Below are positions 1 to 5,314 of a DNA stretch of 5,314 nucleotides, one piece after another (within the stretch, counting starts at the first letter, position 1; each line of letters starts with the position of its first letter). The translations under genes and the position numbers were made by a program. Below the pieces are notes generated by a model. That model saw only the letters and a program-made list of their open reading frames with translations. It did no database searches and had not been told where the DNA came from. Origin of the DNA: Rhizobiaceae bacterium (lineage in GTDB: Bacteria; Pseudomonadota; Alphaproteobacteria; Rhizobiales; Rhizobiaceae); contig SCRB01000753.1 in assembly GCA_004299545.1 (NCBI GenBank), forward strand, positions 1 through 5,314, written 5' to 3'.

Positions 1-580
1 GGAACGGGATGACGCGCCAGGTTCGCTTGCGGTAGGCCCTGTATTCCTCGCCGAAGGCTTCCTCCATCATCCGCTCTTCCGGGCCGATCCTGAGGGCGAA
101 AAGCAGCCCAAATCCGACCAGGCCCGCAAGTCCGCCCAGCAAATTCGGTAAAAGAAGCGCCTGCGCGACCGCCATCAGCCAGAAGGCGGAATACATCGGG
201 TGCCGCAAATGCCGGTAGACGCCGGTCGTCACCAGCCTGTGGTCCTCTTTCAGTTGCAGCGAGACCGACCACATCTTTCCCAACGCCTTGTGCGTCAACC
301 GGAACAGGACAAGAGCGCCGACCGCGGCGATAATACCCAGCGCAAGCAGAACCGGGTGCGGGGGATAGGACAGCGACCGCGGCCAGCCCGAAACGACATA
401 GACGAACGGCAGGATGCCGAGACCCAGCGTCGAGACCGACAGCCTCGCCCATTCCGCGGCGTTCTTGTTGTCGTGCGAAAGACCCGCGCGCCTGGCGTGC
501 CGCTCGAACGGGCGTCTGAGCACATACCAGGCGACCATGAGGACGACCCACGCGACTTTCCCGGCGGCAACGGATGTCAT
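1..580 (-). CDS. ICMT-family membrane methyltransferase, partial (3' end beyond window)
   Basis: This is a partial gene: 193 residues are visible and the C-terminus lies beyond the left edge. The protein is hydrophobic, with membrane segments near residues 6-21, 47-64, 76-95 and 131-162. The catalytic signature of the isoprenylcysteine carboxyl methyltransferase/phospholipid methyltransferase superfamily is clear: TGVYRHLRHPMY at 119-130 (the RHPxY motif), then PEER at 167-170 and FGEEYRAYRKR at 176-186, ending in the usual RVIP stretch. Relatives are inner-membrane enzymes that use S-adenosylmethionine to methylate a small or lipidic acceptor. Bacteria generally lack prenylated CAAX proteins, so the true substrate is unknown. 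The ATG at 580 overlaps the stop of the upstream hydrolase gene (shared ATGA) and has no convincing Shine-Dalgarno of its own, which points to translational coupling. Bacterial members are often about 200 residues, so I infer that little is missing. The family call is firm; the substrate is not. Confidence 0.88.
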   Translation of the reverse strand, partial: MTSVAAGKVAWVVLMVAWYVLRRPFERHARRAGLSHDNKNAAEWARLSVSTLGLGILPFVYVVSGWPRSLSYPPHPVLLALGIIAAVGALVLFRLTHKALGKMWSVSLQLKEDHRLVTTGVYRHLRHPMYSAFWLMAVAQALLLPNLLGGLAGLVGFGLLFALRIGPEERMMEEAFGEEYRAYRKRTWRVIPF

Positions 581-1734
581 CCGGCTTTGCCCACACCGCT
601 GGCAGGCGGCCAGTTTTCCGAGAGCGCGCCCTCTTCGGCGAAGGCAGCGAACGGCTCCGGCCCGCACAAAATGGCATGGAAGGCATAGGGGCTGCGTTTC
701 TCGACTCCATAGACGAACTGGCGATGCACACGGAAGAAATCGTATTTGATCGCCCTGTAGGTCTTCGGCCTCAACTGCGTGCGGAAGCGGACACGGATGA
801 TCCGTGCTTCCCGCCCTTTCCGGATTCCAAGCGTATGGAGAGGCCTGCTGCCGTAAAAATTCATCGGATCGGTAAGAGACTGACAGTCGACCCATGTGAT
901 CGGGCTCGTGGCGATAATGCCGACCGCCGCGCGCAACCGGACGGCCGCGGGATGGAGTGCGACCTTGAGCAGGCTTGAGCCCACCGTCAGCAAGCCGGCG
1001 CCGCGCATGTCACAGCCGCGCGACAGGAGGTCGGCGATAGCGAGCATCACCGTTATGGCGCCGAAACTGTGCGCGGCGAGCACCACCTCCCCCGGATCCG
1101 GCGCCGAAAGGCGCGTTTCGATATCGGCGGCGACGGCCGCGATCCGCTCCTTCACGTCGGGCCGCCTCTCGCGCGCCATGTCGCGGGCGAAGGCCCAATC
1201 GTCCATCATCAGCAGGAAGTGCATCCGCTTCGAGGCGAACCAGAGAAGCCCGACGGCGACCAGTATGCCGACGAGCCAGCGGAGGATCGTCGAAACCGGC
1301 AGGAAGGATCCGACAGCGGCCGCGATGGCGACAACGCCGAAAAGCGTGACCAGCGGATAGAGGAAGAAAAGGCTATAGCGCCAGCTCGTCCAGACGAAGC
1401 GGAAAAAGGTGCCCGTCCCGATGAAGTCGGCAAGCGCACCCAGCCCCGTCAGGATCCGCACGGCGGGATTACGCTCCGCATAGACCGCGTTGAGATCGCC
1501 CAATCCATAGACAACCGCTTCGGTTTGGGTCCGCCAGCCCTCGCCCGAGGCATCGACCGCGATCGTGCCGGTCCGCAATCCCGCTCCCGAATAGACGGGA
1601 TCGCTCAGGGAAAGCGTCATTCCATAGGCAGATGCGGTCCGCTTCGCTTCCCGGATGAAGCGGGAACAATGCGCTTCCACGGGCAACGGTTCGAAACCGG
1701 GGAAGACGAGCGCGAGGCGGCGGCTCACCGGCAT
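577..1734 (-). CDS. Membrane-anchored alpha/beta-hydrolase-like protein
   Basis: This gene encodes 385 residues from the ATG at 1734. I do not recognise a named family, but the protein reads as an alpha/beta-hydrolase variant. It opens with a short strand and a PGFEP turn (residues 12-16), where hydrolases usually carry an HG oxyanion motif. A nucleophile-elbow-like AAHSFGA lies at 220-226, with Ser223 as the candidate nucleophile. Acid candidates are Asp283 and Asp289 (in TDPMNFYG). His337 (in FFRVHRQF) is a candidate base. Two adjacent hydrophobic segments, about 121-144 and 149-167, lie between the N-terminal strand and the serine elbow and probably form a membrane hairpin. The enzyme would then sit on the inner membrane, perhaps acting on a lipid or ester. 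A GTG at 1740 is an alternative start two codons upstream. The gene lies immediately downstream of argG and overlaps the methyltransferase gene by four bases. The triad assignment is inference. Confidence 0.8.
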   Translation of the reverse strand: MPVSRRLALVFPGFEPLPVEAHCSRFIREAKRTASAYGMTLSLSDPVYSGAGLRTGTIAVDASGEGWRTQTEAVVYGLGDLNAVYAERNPAVRILTGLGALADFIGTGTFFRFVWTSWRYSLFFLYPLVTLFGVVAIAAAVGSFLPVSTILRWLVGILVAVGLLWFASKRMHFLLMMDDWAFARDMARERRPDVKERIAAVAADIETRLSAPDPGEVVLAAHSFGAITVMLAIADLLSRGCDMRGAGLLTVGSSLLKVALHPAAVRLRAAVGIIATSPITWVDCQSLTDPMNFYGSRPLHTLGIRKGREARIIRVRFRTQLRPKTYRAIKYDFFRVHRQFVYGVEKRSPYAFHAILCGPEPFAAFAEEGALSENWPPASGVGKAG

Positions 1735-1743
1735 CCGCACCCG

Positions 1744-1747
1744 TCCT
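1744..1747 (-). promoter_or_regulatory. Ribosome binding site deciding the hydrolase start
   Basis: AGGA on the minus strand overlaps the argG TAG stop codon. It sits 9 nt before the ATG at 1734 but only 3 nt before the competing GTG at 1740, so the spacing favours the ATG. Overlap with the argG stop suggests that ribosomes finishing argG can re-initiate here. Confidence 0.55.
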
Positions 1748-2972
1748 ATTGCTTTTTGCGGTCCCGCGCGGCGAGCGTCCTCAGCCGCAACGCGTTCAGC
1801 CGGATGAAACCGGCGGCATCCTTCTGGTCATAGGCGCCGCGATCGTCTTCGAAGGTGACGAGCGCGTCGGAATAGAGCGATTTCTCCGATGTGCGCCCGG
1901 TGACGATGACATTGCCCTTGTAAAGCTTCAACCTCACCGTTCCCTCGACATCTTCCTGGCTCTTGTCGATCAGCGCCTGCAGCATTTCCCGCTCGGGCGA
2001 GAACCAGAAGCCATTATAGATCAATTCCGCGTAGCGCGGCATCAGTTCGTCCTTGAGATGCGCCGCGCCACGGTCGAGCGTGATCGATTCCATCGCCCGG
2101 TGCGCCGCGATCAGGATCGTGCCGCCCGGCGTCTCGTAGACGCCGCGCGACTTCATGCCGACGAAACGGTTCTCGACCAGGTCGATGCGCCCGATGCCGT
2201 TGTCGCGCCCCAAATCGTTCAGCGCGGCAAGCATGGAAGCCGGCGAAAGCGGCTTGCCATTCAGCGCAACCGCGTCGCCACGCCTGAAATCGATGATGAT
2301 TTCCGTGGCCTTGTCCGGCGCGTCCATCGGCGAAATCGTCCGCTGGTGGACATATTCCGGCGGCTCCTGCCAAGGGTCCTCCAGGACTTTGCCCTCGGAA
2401 GAGGAGTGCAGCAGGTTCGCATCCACCGAGAACGGCGCATCGCCCCTCTTGTCCTTCGGTGCAGGAATCTGGTGCTGCTCGGCAAAATTCAGGAGGTCGG
2501 TGCGCGACTTGAACGACCAGTCGCGCCACGGCGCGATCACCTTGATGTCGGGATTGAGCGCATAGGCGGAAAGCTCGAAGCGCACCTGATCGTTGCCCTT
2601 GCCTGTAGCCCCGTGAGCGATCGCGTCGGCGCCGGTCTCTTTCGCGATTTCGACCAGATGCTTCGAGATCAGCGGCCGGGCGATCGAGGTGCCGAGGAGA
2701 TAGACGCCTTCGTAAAGCGCGTTGGCGCGGAACATCGGGAAGACGAAATCCTTCACGAATTCCTCGCGCACGTCGACGACTCGGATATCCTTGATGCCGA
2801 GCATCTCGGCCTTCTTGCGAGCAGGTTCCAGTTCACCGCCCTGACCGAGGTCGGCGGTGAAGGTGACGACTTCGGCGCCGAGTTCCGTCTGCAACCACTT
2901 CAGGATGATGGATGTATCCAGTCCGCCGGAATAGGCGAGAACAACCTTTTTTACGTCGCTGTGCTTGGCCAT
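1746..2972 (-). CDS. argG: Argininosuccinate synthase
   Basis: This cytoplasmic enzyme condenses citrulline and aspartate with ATP to give argininosuccinate, AMP and pyrophosphate, the penultimate step of arginine synthesis. Its 408 residues fit the usual alphaproteobacterial length. The N-type ATP pyrophosphatase loop AYSGGLDTS is at residues 13-21 (family signature 1), and [12 protein letters not shown] at 121-132 is signature 2. GTSIARPL at 94-101 and [15 protein letters not shown] at 282-296 are also typical. No key residue is missing. The frame stays open for 93 codons upstream, to 3251. The start was placed at the ATG at 2972 because [17 protein letters not shown] is the normal family N-terminus and GAAGA lies 4 nt before it as a weak ribosome binding site. 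The gene appears to be the first of a three-gene operon with the hydrolase and the methyltransferase. No terminator is visible after it. Arginine repression could not be judged, since I see no clear operator. Confidence 0.98.
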   Translation of the reverse strand: MAKHSDVKKVVLAYSGGLDTSIILKWLQTELGAEVVTFTADLGQGGELEPARKKAEMLGIKDIRVVDVREEFVKDFVFPMFRANALYEGVYLLGTSIARPLISKHLVEIAKETGADAIAHGATGKGNDQVRFELSAYALNPDIKVIAPWRDWSFKSRTDLLNFAEQHQIPAPKDKRGDAPFSVDANLLHSSSEGKVLEDPWQEPPEYVHQRTISPMDAPDKATEIIIDFRRGDAVALNGKPLSPASMLAALNDLGRDNGIGRIDLVENRFVGMKSRGVYETPGGTILIAAHRAMESITLDRGAAHLKDELMPRYAELIYNGFWFSPEREMLQALIDKSQEDVEGTVRLKLYKGNVIVTGRTSEKSLYSDALVTFEDDRGAYDQKDAAGFIRLNALRLRTLAARDRKKQ

Positions 2973-3013
2973 TTCATCTTCGCTTTGCGCAAGGGCATAT
3001 GTTCGCTGGCGCA

Positions 3014-3041
3014 CACATATCAGGAATGGATGGACGGGCAA
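3014..3041 (-). promoter_or_regulatory. Candidate housekeeping promoter for argG
   Basis: On the minus strand TTGCCC (3041-3036, preceded by CTC so that CTTGCC is present) is followed after 16 nt by TATGTG (3019-3014). The -35 resembles the alphaproteobacterial CTTGNC type, while the -10 is weak. Transcription would begin near 3007 and give a leader of about 35 nt before argG, which is a sensible length. This rests on motif matching only. Confidence 0.25.
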
Positions 3042-3106
3042 GAGCCGACCCGTATTGGCACAATAGCGCGCCGGCGGAAAGGCCTGTTCCATCGCAGCCG
3101 CGTTCA

Positions 3107-3131
3107 GGAACCAACCGCGCGACGAAGCGTT
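3107..3131 (+). promoter_or_regulatory. Candidate EcfG (general stress sigma) promoter upstream of the kinase gene
   Basis: GGAAC at 3107-3111 and CGTT at 3128-3131 are separated by exactly 16 nt, a perfect match to the known alphaproteobacterial EcfG consensus GGAAC-N16/17-CGTT. Transcription would start near 3138 and give a leader of about 150 nt before the kinase GTG. The element is nearly symmetric: the minus strand has GGAAC (3133-3129), then 16 nt, then GGTT (3112-3109), a one-mismatch version facing argG. A nine-base match with one allowed spacing is meaningful but can occur by chance in a GC-rich genome. The link to the stress regulon is inference. Confidence 0.45.
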
Positions 3132-3178
3132 CCCGCACGGTATGACGTCGTCTGCACGACATGAGGGATCCATGAGAC

Positions 3179-3225
3179 CGGGAACTTCGCGGTCGTAGAA
3201 TCCCTGAACGCACTCAAAGTTCCCG
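3179..3225. repeat. 9-bp perfect inverted repeat upstream of the kinase gene
   Basis: CGGGAACTT at 3179-3187 and AAGTTCCCG at 3217-3225 are exact reverse complements separated by 29 nt. The repeat lies in what would be the kinase leader if the EcfG-type site is used. It could be a protein-binding operator with two half-sites about 38 bp apart centre to centre, or an RNA hairpin with a long loop. It has no T-run and so does not resemble a terminator. Confidence 0.45.
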
Positions 3226-3287
3226 AAAATCGGCGCCCCAAGGCTTTCCAAGCGCTCCTGGCGTGCCTAGTTAGGTCCAGACAGGCT

Positions 3288-4823
3288 GTGTTGGCGCAAT
3301 TGGCTCGGGAAATCGAAAAACAGGAATCGCTGCCGGAAGACGTGCGAAGGATCGTTCTTGACCCCCGGCGGCTGGACGTGCTCCGTCAGATCGACACGAC
3401 CGACGGAAAACATGACCCTGACTTCGAGGCACTGACCGGTCTTGCCGCCGCGTTGTTCGGCACGTCAGCAGCCTTTGTCAGCGTCATCGGACCGGAACGG
3501 CAGCAATTCCGATCCGTACGAGGGGTGGATCTGCAAGAAGCGCCTGTCGCATTCTCCTTGTGCGCCTACACGATCGCGCGGGCCGGCTCGACGATCATCG
3601 AGGATGCGGCGGCGCATCCCCGATTTTCCAGCAGCCCCTTCGTCACCTGTGCACCCCACATCCGCTTCTACGCCGGTGCGCCCATCGAAGTTCGCGGGCA
3701 AAGGATCGGCACCGTCTGCGTCATCGACAGCAAGCGACGCCAGACCCCGCCTGCCGCACAGCGCGAGCAGCTGGAGAAACTCGCCGGTCTCGCCGCAAGC
3801 CTCTTCGATCTCAAGGAAACGAGGCGACGGGGCGAAAAGGCCGAACGCGATCTCCTGCGCGAGGAGAAGCGGCATGCCCTGGCATTGAAGGCCGCCTCTG
3901 TCGCCAGTTGGGTATGGAACGTGAAGGCGGGCACCTTCGAATGCGACGACCTGCTGCCCAGGCTTTTCGATTTGCCGCCGGCCGGCCGGATCGCGGCTTC
4001 CGACATCTTCCGCCGCGTCGATCCCCGCGATGCCCACAAGACTCAGGAGCGGCTGCGCGAGGCGTTGGCGAGCGAGCAGGATTATACCGCCGAGTTCAGG
4101 CTGCGCCATTCCAATCCCCCGCGCTGGCTCGCCGGTCGCGGCCGGGTGGTGGAACGCGACGGCGACGGCAAGCCGCTGCTCGTCATTGGCGTGAACTTCG
4201 ATATTTCCCAGCAGAAATCGGCGGAGACAACACAAAGACTATTGCTTCGCGAACTCAATCACCGCGTCAAGAACACCTTGGCGACGGTTCAGGCGCTCGC
4301 TTCCCAGACCGTGCGGCATGCCCGGGAGCCAAGGGCGTTTCTCGAAGGCTTCGGCAGCCGCTTGCAGGCGCTGGGCGCCGCGCACAATCTCCTGACCGAC
4401 CGCGAGTGGCGCGATATAGAACTCAGGGAATTGATCGATCTGGAGGTCATGCCCTTCCTCAAGGACGAGGAAAGCCGCTTCCATATCCGTGGACGCCCGG
4501 TGTTCCTGTCACCCGACCAGGCTGTCGCCATCGGTCTCATCATCCATGAACTCGCCGACAACGCGCTCAAATACGGCGCGCTGTCGACGGCCGCAGGCCA
4601 TGTCGATCTCGACTGGCAGGTGTCGCGGATCGCGGAGGGTGAACGTCTCGTCCTTGCCTGGCAGGAACGGGACGGACCAACTGTCGTACCCCCGCAAGCC
4701 TACGGTTTCGGCTCCGTCCTGATCCAAAGAAGCCTCGGCAAGGTCCTTTCTTCGGGCGTAAAGCACGATTTTGCGCCGGAGGGCGTCCATGCGGAAATCT
4801 CCCTCCTTCTTGACAAGAGCTGA
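3288..4823 (+). CDS. GAF-PAS HWE-family sensor histidine kinase
   Basis: This gene encodes a 511-residue kinase with no predicted membrane segment, so it is probably a cytoplasmic sensor. A GAF domain spans about residues 36-172 (core HIRFYAGAPI at 124-133 and IGTVCVID at 140-147). A short charged linker, probably helical, follows at about 175-198. A PAS/PAC domain spans about 196-310, ending in VIGVNFDISQQKSAE. The kinase core has the phosphoacceptor His325 in ELNHRVKNT, an N-box HELADNALKYGALS (His420, Asn425), Trp458-x-Glu460 in the G1 region and GFGS at 473-476. The N-box histidine and the WxE define the HWE family, many of whose members feed general-stress or light pathways. The PAS lacks a LOV-type flavin-binding motif, so the signal is unknown. 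The start is GTG 3288, since the frame is open back to a stop at 3162-3164 but has no ATG; the ribosome site is poor (AGG 3283-3285), so TTG 3291 is possible. No response regulator lies alongside. Confidence 0.93.
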   Translation: MLAQLAREIEKQESLPEDVRRIVLDPRRLDVLRQIDTTDGKHDPDFEALTGLAAALFGTSAAFVSVIGPERQQFRSVRGVDLQEAPVAFSLCAYTIARAGSTIIEDAAAHPRFSSSPFVTCAPHIRFYAGAPIEVRGQRIGTVCVIDSKRRQTPPAAQREQLEKLAGLAASLFDLKETRRRGEKAERDLLREEKRHALALKAASVASWVWNVKAGTFECDDLLPRLFDLPPAGRIAASDIFRRVDPRDAHKTQERLREALASEQDYTAEFRLRHSNPPRWLAGRGRVVERDGDGKPLLVIGVNFDISQQKSAETTQRLLLRELNHRVKNTLATVQALASQTVRHAREPRAFLEGFGSRLQALGAAHNLLTDREWRDIELRELIDLEVMPFLKDEESRFHIRGRPVFLSPDQAVAIGLIIHELADNALKYGALSTAAGHVDLDWQVSRIAEGERLVLAWQERDGPTVVPPQAYGFGSVLIQRSLGKVLSSGVKHDFAPEGVHAEISLLLDKS

Positions 4824-4879
4824 AAGCCTGACCGATGGGCCCCGTTCAGGTGTCGGAGCCGTCCTCTCCGTCAGGCTTT
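4823..4879. terminator. Candidate shared terminator between convergent genes
   Basis: AAAGCCTGAC (4823-4832) and GTCAGGCTTT (4870-4879) form a 10-bp perfect inverted repeat across the junction of the kinase gene and the convergent membrane-protein gene. The A/T flanks make it usable in both directions, as in bidirectional terminators. The left arm starts in the kinase stop codon and the right arm lies inside the end of the opposing gene. The 37-nt loop is long. It contains a competing 5-bp hairpin (CGGAG 4854-4858 with CTCCG 4866-4870), and the T-runs are short, so termination strength is uncertain. Confidence 0.45.
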
Positions 4880-5298
4880 CCGCTGTTTTCCTTGTAGATC
4901 ATATAGGCAATGAGGGCGACGACCGGCGTGAGGATTTCGGCCAATCCAGCGCGTGAGCGCAGAAGCGTCGGCAACAGCGCCAGCGCCGCGGCGAGCAGGC
5001 TGGACACCTGCTGGGCGCGCTTTTCCCGTGCCCTTCGCCTCTCCAAAACGGCGCTGGCGATCTGGTAAACCCCGAAGATCAGGGCTGCAAGAATGACAAA
5101 TCCGACGCCGAAACCCAGCGAGGCGCGGAAGCTGCCATAATGTTCGGCGGCATGGGTATAGCCGGCTCCGATGAGGAAGCCGATGCCGCACAGCAACGCC
5201 GCCAGCGCCAGAAGATAGACGATCGCCGCATTCCTGGCGCGCCTGACGAAAAGCGACGGTTCAAGGTTCAGGATGCCGGTAAGAAGCGTCCCCCACAT
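4846..5298 (-). CDS. Small multi-pass membrane protein of unknown function
   Basis: This gene encodes 150 residues that I do not assign to a named family. Hydrophobic segments lie at about residues 24-47 and 60-82 and are probable membrane helices. A very basic stretch (ERRRAREKRA, 86-95) follows and would sit on the cytoplasmic side. Then come a hydrophobic stretch at 99-113 and a third probable helix at 119-135. The tail is acidic and polar (GKPDGEDGSDT). There is no cleavable signal peptide and no catalytic motif. The overall look, two helices followed by a basic linker, recalls small holin-like or envelope-associated proteins, but the resemblance is too general to name one. The ATG at 5298 is preceded by a purine-rich AGGTAAGGGAAG, a good ribosome binding site. 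The gene converges on the kinase gene with 22 bp between stops. Its promoter and upstream neighbour lie beyond the right edge. Confidence 0.8.
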   Translation of the reverse strand: MWGTLLTGILNLEPSLFVRRARNAAIVYLLALAALLCGIGFLIGAGYTHAAEHYGSFRASLGFGVGFVILAALIFGVYQIASAVLERRRAREKRAQQVSSLLAAALALLPTLLRSRAGLAEILTPVVALIAYMIYKENSGKPDGEDGSDT

Positions 5299-5314
5299 CT
5301 TCCCTTACCTGCGG

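Larger units (their letters stand above)
2973..3287. other. Divergent intergenic region between argG and the sensor kinase
   Basis: This 315-bp region separates two divergently transcribed genes and must hold both promoters. I see a weak sigma70-like candidate toward argG, an EcfG-type site facing the kinase, and a 9-bp inverted repeat. There is also a small 5-bp inverted repeat with a 4-nt loop (GTCGT 3147-3151, ACGAC 3156-3160), too short to interpret. Several GGAAC boxes occur on both strands (plus at 3107 and 3181; minus at 3090, 3133 and 3223). No tRNA, riboswitch or convincing small gene was found. Open frames that cross it look like non-coding extensions of the flanking genes. Confidence 0.75.

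Noticed and set aside
200..978. Several short plus-strand open frames at the left end
   Set aside because: They overlap on the opposite strand the methyltransferase and hydrolase genes, which carry recognisable motifs. Their products are Arg/Pro-rich with no domain.
1069..1833. A 254-codon plus-strand frame opposite the hydrolase gene
   Set aside because: The product is highly charged, dominated by Arg, Asp and Glu, as expected from the opposite strand of a GC-rich gene. The minus-strand frame has coherent hydrophobic segments and a serine motif.
1749..3164. A long 471-codon plus-strand open frame antisense to argG
   Set aside because: It mirrors the codon pattern of argG, which has both family signatures and full length. 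The antisense product is low-complexity Arg-rich sequence with no recognisable domain, and no ribosome binding site was noted.
2973..3251. A 93-residue N-terminal extension of ArgG
   Set aside because: The frame is open, but the upstream residues look non-coding and Cys/Arg-rich. The ATG at 2972 gives the standard ArgG N-terminus and length, and a promoter candidate lies inside the extension.
3342..3344. GTG at 3342 as an alternative kinase start
   Set aside because: The purine-rich GGAAGA before it is only one base away, too close to act as a ribosome site. The sequence between 3288 and 3342 reads as normal coding.
3648..3662. Cys and His in the GAF domain (VTCAPH) as a possible bilin attachment site
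   Set aside because: The surrounding segment matches ordinary GAF domains of HWE kinases, and the rest of a phytochrome or cyanobacteriochrome chromophore pocket is not recognisable.

Overview
The window looks like a chromosomal segment from a GC-rich alphaproteobacterium. It is most likely a member of the Hyphomicrobiales (Rhizobiales), of a Mesorhizobium or other Phyllobacteriaceae-like type. That placement is inferred from the character of the argininosuccinate synthase, from an HWE-family sensor kinase with a GAF-PAS input module, and from a promoter-like site of the alphaproteobacterial general-stress sigma factor (EcfG) type. I see no insertion sequence, phage gene, CRISPR array, tRNA or rRNA. 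Coding density is high and all genes read cleanly.

Left part (1-2972, minus strand). Three genes run right to left as an apparent operon: argG (1746-2972), a membrane-anchored alpha/beta-hydrolase-like protein (577-1734), and an isoprenylcysteine-carboxyl-methyltransferase (ICMT)-family membrane methyltransferase (1-580) that runs off the left edge. The hydrolase gene follows argG with almost no spacing, and the methyltransferase start overlaps the hydrolase stop in an ATGA. All three are therefore probably transcribed together and the last two translationally coupled. ArgG makes argininosuccinate for arginine synthesis. The two membrane genes have no obvious link to arginine.

Middle (2973-3287). 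This 315-bp divergent intergenic region separates argG from a plus-strand kinase gene. It holds a weak housekeeping-type promoter candidate for argG. It also holds an exact GGAAC-N16-CGTT match facing the kinase, which is nearly symmetric and so also reads as a one-mismatch site toward argG, and a 9-bp perfect inverted repeat closer to the kinase.

Right part (3288-5298). A 511-residue GAF-PAS-HWE histidine kinase is encoded on the plus strand. It converges on a small gene for a 150-residue membrane protein on the minus strand, with 22 bp between the stop codons. A 10-bp perfect inverted repeat spans that junction and could be a shared terminator. No response regulator is encoded next to the kinase.

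Most of the window is ordinary core or conserved genome. The points worth following are the possible EcfG control of the kinase and perhaps argG, and the coupled hydrolase/methyltransferase pair.
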